In this document: positions 10,917 through 20,360 of the stretch, piece after piece
Position numbering within the stretch: the first letter of the stretch is position 1
How the letters are laid out: each line of letters begins with the position of its first letter
Assembly: GCA_027596035.1 (NCBI GenBank)
Contig: JADGJA010000169.1
Span: forward strand, 1-34,348
Length of the DNA: 34,348 nucleotides
DNA from: Thoreauomyces humboldtii
Lineage: Eukaryota; Chytridiomycota; Chytridiomycetes; Spizellomycetales; Powellomycetaceae
Direction: 5' to 3'
The notes under the pieces: generated by a model
Seen by the model: the letters and a program-made list of their open reading frames with translations, nothing else
Database searches by the model: none
Told to the model about the DNA's origin: nothing
Translations under genes and position numbers: made by a program

Positions 10917-13297
10917 TTATCTGCCCTGAGTAAAGCTTACGCTTGATGATGCGGGTTCGCTCCTCGCAACTTCCTCGTCTACCATCATTGCACCCGCTTC
11001 CGCACCCCCGACTGCGGGTGAGACCGCACGAGATGATTCGAATGAAGCCATGAAGGACGATGAAGACGGCTTGTGTGTCAGCTCGTCCGCTGTCGGCAGC
11101 TCCTCATCATCATCATCCTCCGGTGCGAACAATCCAGCGACGACAGGGTCGATAGGGGCGGACGCGGACGAGGGCCGCAGAAACCGGTTCTGGCGATCCT
11201 CCGCGGCCGAATTGAGAGTAGGCAGATCGTCGACGTGATTGTGTTGGTTCTTGCGTGAGTCGCCTTCGTCGTCGGAGTCGGAAAACTCACCGTCCACCAC
11301 TCGACGAGCATCTCGCATAGATTCTGTAAGGTGTGGTATGAGAATGATGAATGCTTGCAAAGTGCCCCTAGGGTACGTACGAGATACTCGCTCGTCCGGA
11401 TTTGAAAAGTCTGGGGTTTCAAAATCGTCATAGTCCATATCCCGAGGTACCTCTGTGATCCGAGCCGAAATCGATTAGCGGTTCCCAATACGTGAGCGTA
11501 TATCCCGATGGGCTTACCATGCATCTGCACACTTGGCGCGGCGGGCATGCTACGTAGATTGTCGAATATCCGTGCTTGAGTCTTCTGGAGAGCTTCCCGA
11601 GTATTGCGGTTCTCCATGTTGTTGTTTGGAACGTCCAGGCGAAAGTCTGGGCCGTAGTACTGAAAATAGTCGTTCAGAGGAATTTCTGAATCTGCAGGTT
11701 AAGGGTTTGGGCGTTGCCGTATCAAGTACACGGTAGCTTGCACCAACCTTCGTTTAGCTCTTCGCCAACGGCCACTCCGGTCTCGTAGCACCAGGCACGC
11801 GAAACGTTTCGAATGGTATAACCACCGCCTCCGAGCATGAGGATTGGCACGTCAAAGGTCTTCATGAACTCGACAGCCATGGCATGACCTTTGTAAAGAC
11901 CGGCGTGGATGAGATTCCGGCTTGGCGGATGTGATTTATCTGCACCTCACCTCGCAAAGAAAGGTTGAAGCATCCCAGACGGTCTCCTGCCAAGGAGTCA
12001 GCACCGCATTGTAACACGACTACTTCTGGCCGATACCATGCCATAACGTGGCGCATGACCTGAACAGAGCAGATTTAGTGCCGATGTTTAGAGCAACAGT
12101 TTGAATTTCACTTACTGGTTGAAAGATCGATTTATATGTTTCATCGTCGATTCCATCTTTGAGCGGAAAGTTCACCGCGTAGTCCTTCCCTTGACCATGT
12201 CCAACATCCTAGATGCGACGGTTTGTGAATCCACTGCAAAAACAATGGAAAAATACACATGGTCTTACATTTATGTCGCCAGTGCCGGGAAAGAACTCGC
12301 CATACTTATGAAATGACACGGTCATCACGCGATCGGTGGAGTAGAACGCTTCCTCGACACCATCACCGTGATGTACGTCAATATCTAGGTAAAGAACACG
12401 CTGATGATGTCTGGCTCCGCGTCAGCGCAAGCGACTTTCCAGGCGATTTGAATCCTTCGTTACCGAAGAAGCTCGAGTATGCCGAGAACAATATCGTTAA
12501 CGTAACAAAAGCCTGAAGCTTCGCACTTTTTGGCATGGTGCAGGCCTCCACCCCAGTTGATAGCAATGTCCGCATCGCCACGATTTAGCTTCCGAGCTGC
12601 TGCTGCAAAACAAACGGAACGTCAATCCTGGAGCGCCTGTCACAACGCAGAGCAACAACTAACGTACACAGCGTTCCGCCCGCGGAAAGGGAAGAGAAAT
12701 CGTAGAGACCTTCGAACACCGGGCAATCCTCGCCGACGTTGACTTGAAAAATGGGAAAGGTGAGCTGCAGTCCGCCTGTGAGAGCGATACCAGTCAACTA
12801 CTGCCTTACACTTTTGTTGGTACTTGGTCATCTCGTCGATGTTTTCTGGAGTTACCCGCTGTAGGAACTCCATGTATTCATCAGAGTGGAACTTCGTGAG
12901 CTCTTGGAAAGTGGCTGGGGAAGGTCGCTAAGTTGGGAGTGGGCGCAAGCTTTGATCAGGGCCGAGACTTCTAGGAGCTAGAGAATCGAAAACCCACACT
13001 GATGTCCAGCTTATTGTACAGCCCGTAACTCATTACGAGGTTATGCGTCATTCTTATTCGATGTGGCTGAAAAAGAGTGGTTCAGTCAGCTCAAGTACGC
13101 TGACCTCGAGTGCTATATGTCGCAGCAAAATCCTCACCTTCATGGGGTGCTGCGGCCCATAGTGATAGTTTCCCATCTCCTCTAAGATGCGACCTCGATA
13201 AGGATCTCGACCCGGGGTCGTGGACTACTTGTGGTGCTTGCTTACCGTGGTAGAAATAGGAAACCTTTTGCTTCCGTGAAGCCGTCGAGGAGGCCAT
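10917..13297 (-). CDS. RPD3: Rpd3/HDAC1-type class I histone deacetylase
   Basis: Zinc-dependent lysine deacetylase, the catalytic subunit of Sin3-type co-repressor complexes in the nucleus. Exon 1 is 13297-13246 ([17 protein letters not shown]), followed by about ten small exons. Landmarks in order are [80 protein letters not shown] with the catalytic His pair, [10 protein letters not shown] (zinc ligands), [37 protein letters not shown] and [21 protein letters not shown]. The region after the domain ([39 protein letters not shown]) matches HDAC1/2 rather than HDAC3/Hos2. The tail is acidic and serine-rich, ending FTQGR. It shares a 342-nt divergent promoter region with the 13640 gene. Exact splice sites were not all resolved. 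Confidence 0.92.
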
Positions 13298-13639
13298 ATC
13301 GGTCAAGCGAAAGTCCTAAGCTGCCTGTCTTCGTCCAATGACTATGATATATGTATCTCCCGTAATGACCTTGGCGTCTGCTGAGAATCAAGTAGAACCT
13401 TTTCACCAGGTCAAGCGGCAATGCTATGCGGTGGTGCCGGTGCTGTATACAGTACGCGCAGAGAGCCCAAACATCGACGAGATCAGTCCAGTGGCAGTGC
13501 AGCTCCATTACTACAAAGTTCATCAAGGAGCATAGCCACTTTCTCGTCATTTACGATCTTTGCCGCACCTGCTACAGAGAACTCACGTACTGTAGTTCAT
13601 CGTGCACACGGCAAATAAACTGAAGCCTAGTCTTCTACA
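13298..13639. promoter_or_regulatory. Divergent promoter region, RPD3-type gene and 13640 gene
   Basis: 342 nt separate two start codons facing away from each other, so both promoters should lie here. Frames on both strands have no recognisable domain. No specific factor site could be named with confidence. Confidence 0.45.
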
Positions 13640-14608
13640 ATGGTAGTTGGAAGCATTATCTCCGGTGTGACGAGCGCTCTCGCCGCTCATGTCGTCAAAG
13701 CAATCGGTCCGAAAAGCGGGTCGGACGGCGCTCCCAGTCGCAAGCCCACTTTTACAGCTTCTCCCACCGACCCTTCCAGCCCTCACGATATCCTTCCTCA
13801 GCAAACTGCCATCCATTGTCGAGGGGAGCACCTCGTGGATGGGTTTCCAGTCGATCTGCCACCATCTCTTTCCGCCCTCCTCCCGCCGTCACAGTACTCC
13901 ATGTTCCTTGACGAGCTGCAGGAAGCAGCCCGCGGACACCACGACCCGAGGGAAGCTTGGAAACTCGCTCAGGCCGCAGTTATCACATGGAACGCAAAAT
14001 TCTTTGGACCTCGCGGCTTAAGCGCCAGTCTCTTTAGCACCGATGACCAGCCAAGAAGTCCTGACGGAAGCGGCAGCAACTGGATTGAGGACGCGAGCAC
14101 GGCCTATGGGGGACAACGCCAGCATAGGGAGTACGATCGGCGCGGTCGTGAAATAAGCACGCGCCACCAGACAATGCGAGCAGTCAACGACCAAATCTAC
14201 ACTGGCATTTATAAAGCGCTCGGGCCAAAGAACAAGCAACCCAAGTCTGCACCCGAAATCACCTTGGTCATCTCTCTCCTTCCCGGTCCGAAGACGATGC
14301 CCTACGGACAGTTTCAAGCGCCTTATGGCTCTCAGTTCCCACTTCAACCAGCGCCGATATCTGTGCATCAAATGCAGATGGGGGAGCAACACCCCTCACG
14401 TGGCTCCTCCGGTTCTGGGGGCAAGGGAAAGCCCCTGCAACCATCGCAACCATCTCAAGCCCAGCCAGAGTCAGATCCCGACGCGCCACCCCCTCCCTAC
14501 ACTGATGACTTTTCCAATGCGACCGTCGATGCGTCATCCAGCTCGTCTCCTACTCCCGCGACGGAGCGGCCGCTGCAAGATTCGAAAGATGAGAAGATTG
14601 GCTGGTGA
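13640..14608 (+). CDS. Unknown proline-rich protein with a C-terminal PPxY motif
   Basis: The single open frame of 322 residues starts at an ATG in good context (ACAATGG). The first 25 residues (GSIISGVTSALAAHVVKAIG) could form an amphipathic helix or membrane-associating segment. Residues 50-120 contain a segment (GFPVDLPPSLSALLPPSQY...FLDEL) that looks folded and helical. The middle is charged (REYDRRGREISTRHQ). The last third is rich in Q, P, S and G, and has PPPPYTDDF at about residue 285, a PPxY ligand for WW domains such as those of Rsp5/Nedd4 ubiquitin ligases. No enzyme motif was seen and no family was recognised. A role as a ubiquitin-ligase adaptor or membrane-trafficking factor is only a guess from PPxY. 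An intron inside the frame cannot be excluded. Confidence 0.65.
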   Translation: MVVGSIISGVTSALAAHVVKAIGPKSGSDGAPSRKPTFTASPTDPSSPHDILPQQTAIHCRGEHLVDGFPVDLPPSLSALLPPSQYSMFLDELQEAARGHHDPREAWKLAQAAVITWNAKFFGPRGLSASLFSTDDQPRSPDGSGSNWIEDASTAYGGQRQHREYDRRGREISTRHQTMRAVNDQIYTGIYKALGPKNKQPKSAPEITLVISLLPGPKTMPYGQFQAPYGSQFPLQPAPISVHQMQMGEQHPSRGSSGSGGKGKPLQPSQPSQAQPESDPDAPPPPYTDDFSNATVDASSSSSPTPATERPLQDSKDEKIGW

Positions 14609-14741
14609 TAGCTGTCATTGAGATGCGCTATGTCACATATCGTAGGCGCTGCGCGCTTTCGTTTCTTTGAATATGAGTCAATGCGTCAGAAAAGCCCGAA
14701 TTCCCAGCAAAAAACCCAAAAATGAAGCAGCAGGAGCACTT

Positions 14742-17266
14742 CTAGAGCTCATTTAAAGAGGCTCGCCGCTTCCGCGAAATGAGCGCTTTAGCTCCTATGC
14801 TAGAAGACGTTGCCTCCGCAATGATTTTCTTCTGGACGTGAGGCAAGAAGTCATGCAGAGGATGCCGGTCCTTTAGCTCGGCTTTTCGCCAGTCGTCACC
14901 CGTCACCCTGCCTCTGCAGATAGAGGACCCGCATCTACAAGGATTGATGTCCAGGGCTTCGGCGTCGGTGAACAAAGTACCATCTGGAGAGAAGAAATCA
15001 GAACCCTGGCATGCCTAAAGGTCGCTGAGGCACTTACAGTCGAGGCTCAGCTCCTCCCCCACTGCTATGTCTCGGCGAGCCACCAATGTTTCGTAGTCTT
15101 GATAGCTTAATCACATCCGAAGGATGAGATCATGATATTTCCCGTCAAAAGATATAACCGAGTGAAACTCACATTAAGTTGCCGTCGCAGTGATGATTTG
15201 TATACCGGGATGCGTCCAAAGCGGCTTCCGACGGGGCTATGAATATGTCGCTTTCCGACTGCGTTGAGACAGGTAAGAATATAGGTTTGAGACTGTATCC
15301 CAGATATTGGTACGTACCTGCTCGCCGAAATGCATAATAGATTCTGCCATCCATCTTGGTTTGGATGCGATCTCGTCCTTGCGCATCAGATATGGACCGA
15401 TCGGTCCCCGAAAGACATGTTCCCCTTTCACGATGTTTTCGAGAGCAAATACGCCCATTCCGGAAATTGCAGACTCCCGAATCTGAACCTTCGGATTCTG
15501 CCAACGCGGAATCGCATACTTGATGTGATCAAGCACAGGCCCCCGCCATCGATCCACGTCCCCTCGAGAATGAGACGTTCCGATACTTTTGACCGCGTCT
15601 GTGGAGAACTTGCAGTTTAGTCACTGATGCTGATCTATCGAGCTCAACGCCGAACCGACCCAGCTTGGCAAAAAGATATTGCATTGCTTCCTCCGCTGCG
15701 GTCCAGCTGTTGAAGCTTGTAGCGCTTGCAGATGCGTACTTGTACTGCGGCCACACCTGGAGATTGATCGAACCGCCCTCTATGGCAGCCACGATGGAGT
15801 GCATCGTTACATCCCCTTTAGCACCCGTGACGTTCTGAGCGTTGACGACCACGCTTGCGTTCACGAACGACAGTGCGCCATGCATCTTCACCACTGCCTC
15901 TTCGATCAGTCGCGTCAACGCGGTAGTGTCGAGATCCACCTTTGCACATCCAAAGAAATCTCGCACGAGCGTCTCTCCACATAAGGGGACCTCGGGAATC
16001 GTATGTTCGTACGGAGCGTGCATGTACACGTCCGGCGTGATGCCAACCACGATCTGATCGGCCATCTCCTTCCTGGCCCGCAAGTCGGCGGCATCTATGC
16101 GCGACCGCATCTCCCGGGGTAGCGCGAACATGTGCACGTGCGACGTCCCGTCGTAAGCCTGCATCTCCCCCACCGTCGTCCGCCGGAGTTTCGCATCCAC
16201 ATACTCGAGGCCCAGGGTCGTAGGGTCCGGGGGCGCCTCGGACTTTGTTGCATAGAGGTAAGAAATAGGCCCAGCGTACGAAGGGACGAAGCGGCTTCCT
16301 TGAAATACTCGGGTGAAGAATCGGCGGAGAAGCTTGCGGTCCTCCCACATAAGTGGTTCAAAGGAGCCACCATTTACGGCTAGGATGCCTCCGGGCTTGA
16401 GTGCCGCCTGTGCGTTCTCAAATAGCAATGCTCTTGCCTCTCGAATCTTCTTGTTGGCGGCCACGTCTTCGACCGGGCGTCTTTCGGCTGGGAGCGCGAC
16501 GATAATAACGTCGAAGTCTCTCTTTGTTACATCCGCAAGCCTTAAATATTGGCTAGGCAAAATGTTTTCGATGCGCACCCTCTGAAGTGGGTCCTCGAAC
16601 CCGTACTCGACGGGCATGTCCTTTCCGACCTCTGTCCTGAGCTTTTCGTCCTCGTCCGCCCAGGTTACGTTCGGTATCAAGAAGTGCTTCAGTACTTCCC
16701 TCACTCCACTCTGAACGATTCCACCAAGCACGAGGACTGTTTCAGGGTGTGGGTGCAGGATCAAAGCTGGGTGGATCAGTGATTCGTGAAGGATGGAATC
16801 GTCCGCCGAGCATGTCAGCGGCGTCTGTACGGTTTCGGCGAAGAGACATGTTCCATGAATGGAATGTCTGGCTATCATTAGCCGGCCGTCGGCATCCGTC
16901 GGGATCCAGCGGCCCCTGGAGAATCCTAGTGGTAACTGCTCAGCAGCAACCGATGGTTTCGCAGGCAGGATGATAGCGTCCTGTTCTGATGCGGGGTGAG
17001 AAGAAGATGCCGACTGAGGAGAGGATGTGACCGGCGGCAAAGACTCATCAATGAGCCGTGATTTGGAATCAGTGATGATCTCTTTTTGTACCCGCAGCAA
17101 TGAGCTTCTTTGGTGGCAGGCATGAGAATACAGTGACCACGAACAACTGGTGATGGGAAGTAGGGCAGTTGGCACTTTCTTACGTTTCTGACCCGTACTG
17201 GAAGTAAACGAGCAAGAGGAACATGCACCCCAGCGTCACGAATGCCAGCTTTGGAAGTTGTGACAT
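14742..17266 (-). CDS. Membrane-anchored spermidine-synthase-like / AdoMetDC-like / SET-domain fusion protein
   Basis: Exon 1 (17266-17184) encodes MSQLPKLAFVTLGCMF and on to LLLVYFQYG, a signal anchor. A 76-nt intron leads to exon 2 from 17107. Residues about 80-400 resemble spermidine synthase (GRWIPTDADGRLMI, IHPALILHPHPETVLVLGG, DVIIVALP, LKPGGILAVNGG). However, the GGGDGG AdoMet loop reads GGIVQSG and the DSSDP catalytic segment reads ALPAE. Residues about 400-530 resemble bacterial-type AdoMet decarboxylase (VRDFFGCAKVDL, LQVWPQYKYASA), but the self-cleaving ESH reads EGGS and the TCG cysteine segment reads SFNS. Further exons give a SET domain: ESAISGMGVFAL, DASRYTNHHCDGN, AVGEELSLDYG and the post-SET CRCGSSICRG. 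SET introns near 15319-15261, 15172-15106 and 15036-14986 fit well. The decarboxylase/SET junction near 15640-15560 needs a frame change. NVT and NAS sequons suit a lumenal location. The order differs from animal spermine synthase, where the decarboxylase-like domain is N-terminal. Two separate genes are possible, but no in-frame ATG starts the SET part. Confidence 0.65.
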
Positions 17267-18049
17267 GGCTTTTCTTGACCAGAGGGGCGAAGGGGGGAAT
17301 GGGGGGAATGGTTATGTACAGTACGTACGGAGTGCCCAACGAAAGCAGGGGAAAACAGAGGAGGTGGCTTTCGCCCGTACCAGGTAACTCCGCTCATATT
17401 ATACCCCTCGCCCCCGACAGCTGGAAGTACCAAGTTTCCGTACCGAAGTGCGGCAACATAATCATAACGGGGACAAGTAACTTATAGTGGCCGCAACGGT
17501 CTGTTGTCTCTGACAAAGTCCCGACTCTCTTGGCTTGCACAGTATGTATGAGCTCCATATCAGTAAAGCTGGTATATTTTGGCCGCACGGCGGACAGGCT
17601 CTGGTACGTGACAGACCTTCTCCAACGCTGTATTGAGGCATGTTCTCCACATAGCAAGCCCCAGAGCGGAGCCTTGAACACGCCTCGAAGTTTGACCAAA
17701 TTTGGCGCCAAGGCACTTTCCTTTGCAAACCCAGTGGCCTCGAAGCTCAACCAGTTTGAAGCGCGAGATGGTGCCTTGGTAGCTCTTCTTATCACGAATA
17801 AGGTTCTGGACAGGGGGACCTTGGTCGCTGGGTTGGTCGTTTTGGCTGGGACAAGTTCGTCGAACACCAAGCCGCTCTGCTTACATAAGCTGTTTGGTGA
17901 CTATTCCGTCATGACCTGCGAATCTCCGCCGGTCGAAAGCCTAAATATGCTGCCGGTAATCTTCCCGCAGATCTGAGGTGGAGCAAAAACAACAACTACT
18001 CGAAGGATTCATCACAACTTCCCAGCCGAACCTGTCAGAACCACTAGCT
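17267..18049. other. Divergent intergenic region, 783 nt
   Basis: This lies between the starts of the fusion gene (leftward) and the membrane-protein gene (rightward). Two long overlapping frames exist on opposite strands (plus 17530-17976, minus 17394-17870). Neither shows a recognised domain, splice pattern or good start context, and at most one could be real. A short palindromic-looking GTAC-rich patch (GTACAGTACGTAC) lies near 17316-17328. Nothing else was recognised. Confidence 0.45.
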
Positions 18050-20169
18050 ATGAGTGACATCAGCGAAGAATCGATGGGAAGCTTTGCTCATCAACTCATG
18101 AACGGACCTATTCCTACAACGACCAACAGGACTCTCCCGCGAGCCTTCGAGGCTGGCAGGCAACCTCCCGATCGTTCGGCAATGACTAGTACGATGGGTG
18201 TGAGCGACGGCGGAGCAATGCGCCGGGCGGGCAAGAAGAGAGTCAAACATGCGAGCGGAACAGTCAGCGAAAAAATGGAGCAGGGAGAAGACTGGGATGT
18301 CGGGGTTCCGAGTTGGGCAGAACACCGTTCCGCTGGCGAGGTAAGAAGCTGCTATGAAAGAGTTAGGTTCGTAAAGCTGCGACTCATCTCGTTTCTGGAC
18401 TCAGGTTGTGCTGTACTCTCGCTTGATGGAAGGGTTCACAATGCTATGTCTTGCATTGGCATCCGTGCTTCTCGTCAATCTCCTTCAGCATGCGGTTTTG
18501 CCAAATGCCTACGGACAGCCTCTCACCCACGCTTTCTTGGCATTGGCGGGCTTCCTTGTCTCTGTGACCGGGAGCTCCATGGTGGGCGCCGGAATCCACC
18601 ACTGTCTTACCGTCATTGCTCTGACAAGGTACATACCTATCTGCTAAATATGCGTTCAGGACTTACTGTTGATATGCTCGCTGGCAGAGGTGCAGACTGC
18701 TATATTATGGCAACCAACTATCAAACGAGAAATCCCCTGATTCTCATTCCACGAGCGCTTAAATGCACGCTCCGAAATGCCCGAAGTACGCGACCTCAAG
18801 AACTTCGTCGCCTCATGATCATAGGAATATTGCTTGCCAGCACCTGGGCATTGTCTCTCATTCTATCTTTTGCAATGGTGTCAGTCCAATGGACGCCGGC
18901 AACTAGCAGCGCAACAGCCGGGTCGTGCACCAAACCAACCTATCAAGCTATTCGCTTGCAGTATCTTCGCGCCGCTCTCTTTACGGCGTCCTCTCAGTCA
19001 CCGGCAATATTCAAGGATGATGATGGCGTCGGAGTAGTTAACGCGATGCTGCCCATTTCAGGGAGCGACATCTACGTCACTTCGACAGGCACCCTTATGA
19101 GAGCCAAGGCGTCATATGAGGAGACCACGGAATCATGTACAAATGCTACGAGTGTAGCCACCTCGGCCAACTATGGGACGGCGCCACTGTTCTGCGATTC
19201 GAACTATCTGACCACTACAAACGGAGCTCAAGTTTGGTTCAAGGTATACTATGAAAGTTTGGCGAACGTCCTATACCCTTGTTCTTACCTTCCGAACAGG
19301 TCGCTCTGCCGCAGAAGTATTGTGAAGCCTGTACAAGTTCTGGTCTGTACACCTATTTGTCCATCACGGCGGACTTGCACTACTACGCAGGCAACATCAA
19401 AGTGCTCTTTCCGGACACCATTTCGGGAGCTTCTCGTCCAACCTTTGTCGACTTTGACAGCCTCACGGTTGGCGTGGATGCCAGTTTGGCCTCCAACATT
19501 GAGACGGTTTTCAGCATTACTTCCGCCGTTATGCTATCCGGCATGCAACAAGCAAAGCCCCTCCCGATGTTCGCATCAGTCCTAGACGATGCCGGTCAGT
19601 ATCTTGCAGCTCCGGCCGAAGAGGATGTTGCCCGCGGCATCCTCGCTGTGCTTCAGACGATCATGTTGAGCTACACGTCGAGTGTCGACGCGTCCTGCGA
19701 CATCGCCACTGTCAGCACGTACGGTCACGCTGTCATCGCGCAATGGGTGGTACTCACGGTGGACTACGCGTCGGGGATCATGGCCGCCACCGTCATCCTG
19801 TTTCTCTGGGAGAGTCGAAGCTCAGTGAAAAAGGTGCAACCGCACGCCTACGTTCGTGGTCTCTCGATCATGCGGGACCCCTTGCGGTTCATGGTCTCGA
19901 TGAGGGATTGCTCGGCATTCTGGGGGCGATGTCAGGGAGGCTGCGACGCGAACGGAGATCTCCTTCGCATGGCCAGCGCCGGCCTGGTCTGTCGTTACGG
20001 GGAAGAAGCGTCGACGAAGCACTTGGAGGTTGGACATCTCATGTTTGGCCCTCCGGAAAGCGTTATCCCTATTCGAGATGGACGGGAATACAGTGGACGG
20101 GAGGCACAGTGGGGGGTGGGAAAAGCGGCAGAAAGGGCCGTGGAACGGGACGAGGAGTTGTCATCATAA
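18050..20169 (+). CDS. Four-helix membrane protein with a large extracytosolic domain, family unknown
   Basis: Exons 18050-18340, 18405-18628, 18688-19243 and 19300-20169 all fit in frame with GT..AG introns of 56-64 nt (646 residues). ATG 18050 is the first in-frame start. The first 97 residues are polar, with a basic patch (RRAGKKRVKH). Membrane segments are: FTMLCLALASVLLVNLL (about 105-125), AFLALAGFLVSVTG plus following residues (about 135-165), MIIGILLASTWALSLILSF (about 220-245) and WVVLTVDYASGIMAATVILF (about 515-540). Between the third and fourth lies a roughly 270-residue region with several cysteines (CTKPTY, ESCTNATS, FCDSNY, YCEACTSSG) and N-x-S/T sites, probably disulfide-bonded and outside the cytosol. 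The C-terminal tail of about 105 residues is charged. The plan resembles uncharacterised fungal surface/plasma-membrane proteins. No transporter or receptor motif was identified. Confidence 0.75.
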
Positions 20170-20360
20170 TAGATTTGCTGATGCCCAGCATTGCGTTTGT
20201 GTTGAATCGACGGGTGGAAGAACAAGCAGACAGCACAAGGGATAGGTACATGTATCTTACGCTGTAGGATCGGAACGGTGCCCGTGGCAGTGCATCTTAA
20301 CTTGACGGTTTCGTCTGAACCTTTCGGACACTTTCCTCCGCGCTCGTTGGCCCTTTCCTC

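Noticed and set aside
17394..17976. Overlapping open frames of about 150 codons on both strands between the fusion and membrane-protein genes
   Set aside because: No recognisable domain, no splice support and no good start context. Opposite-strand frames of similar length in GC-rich DNA are expected by chance.
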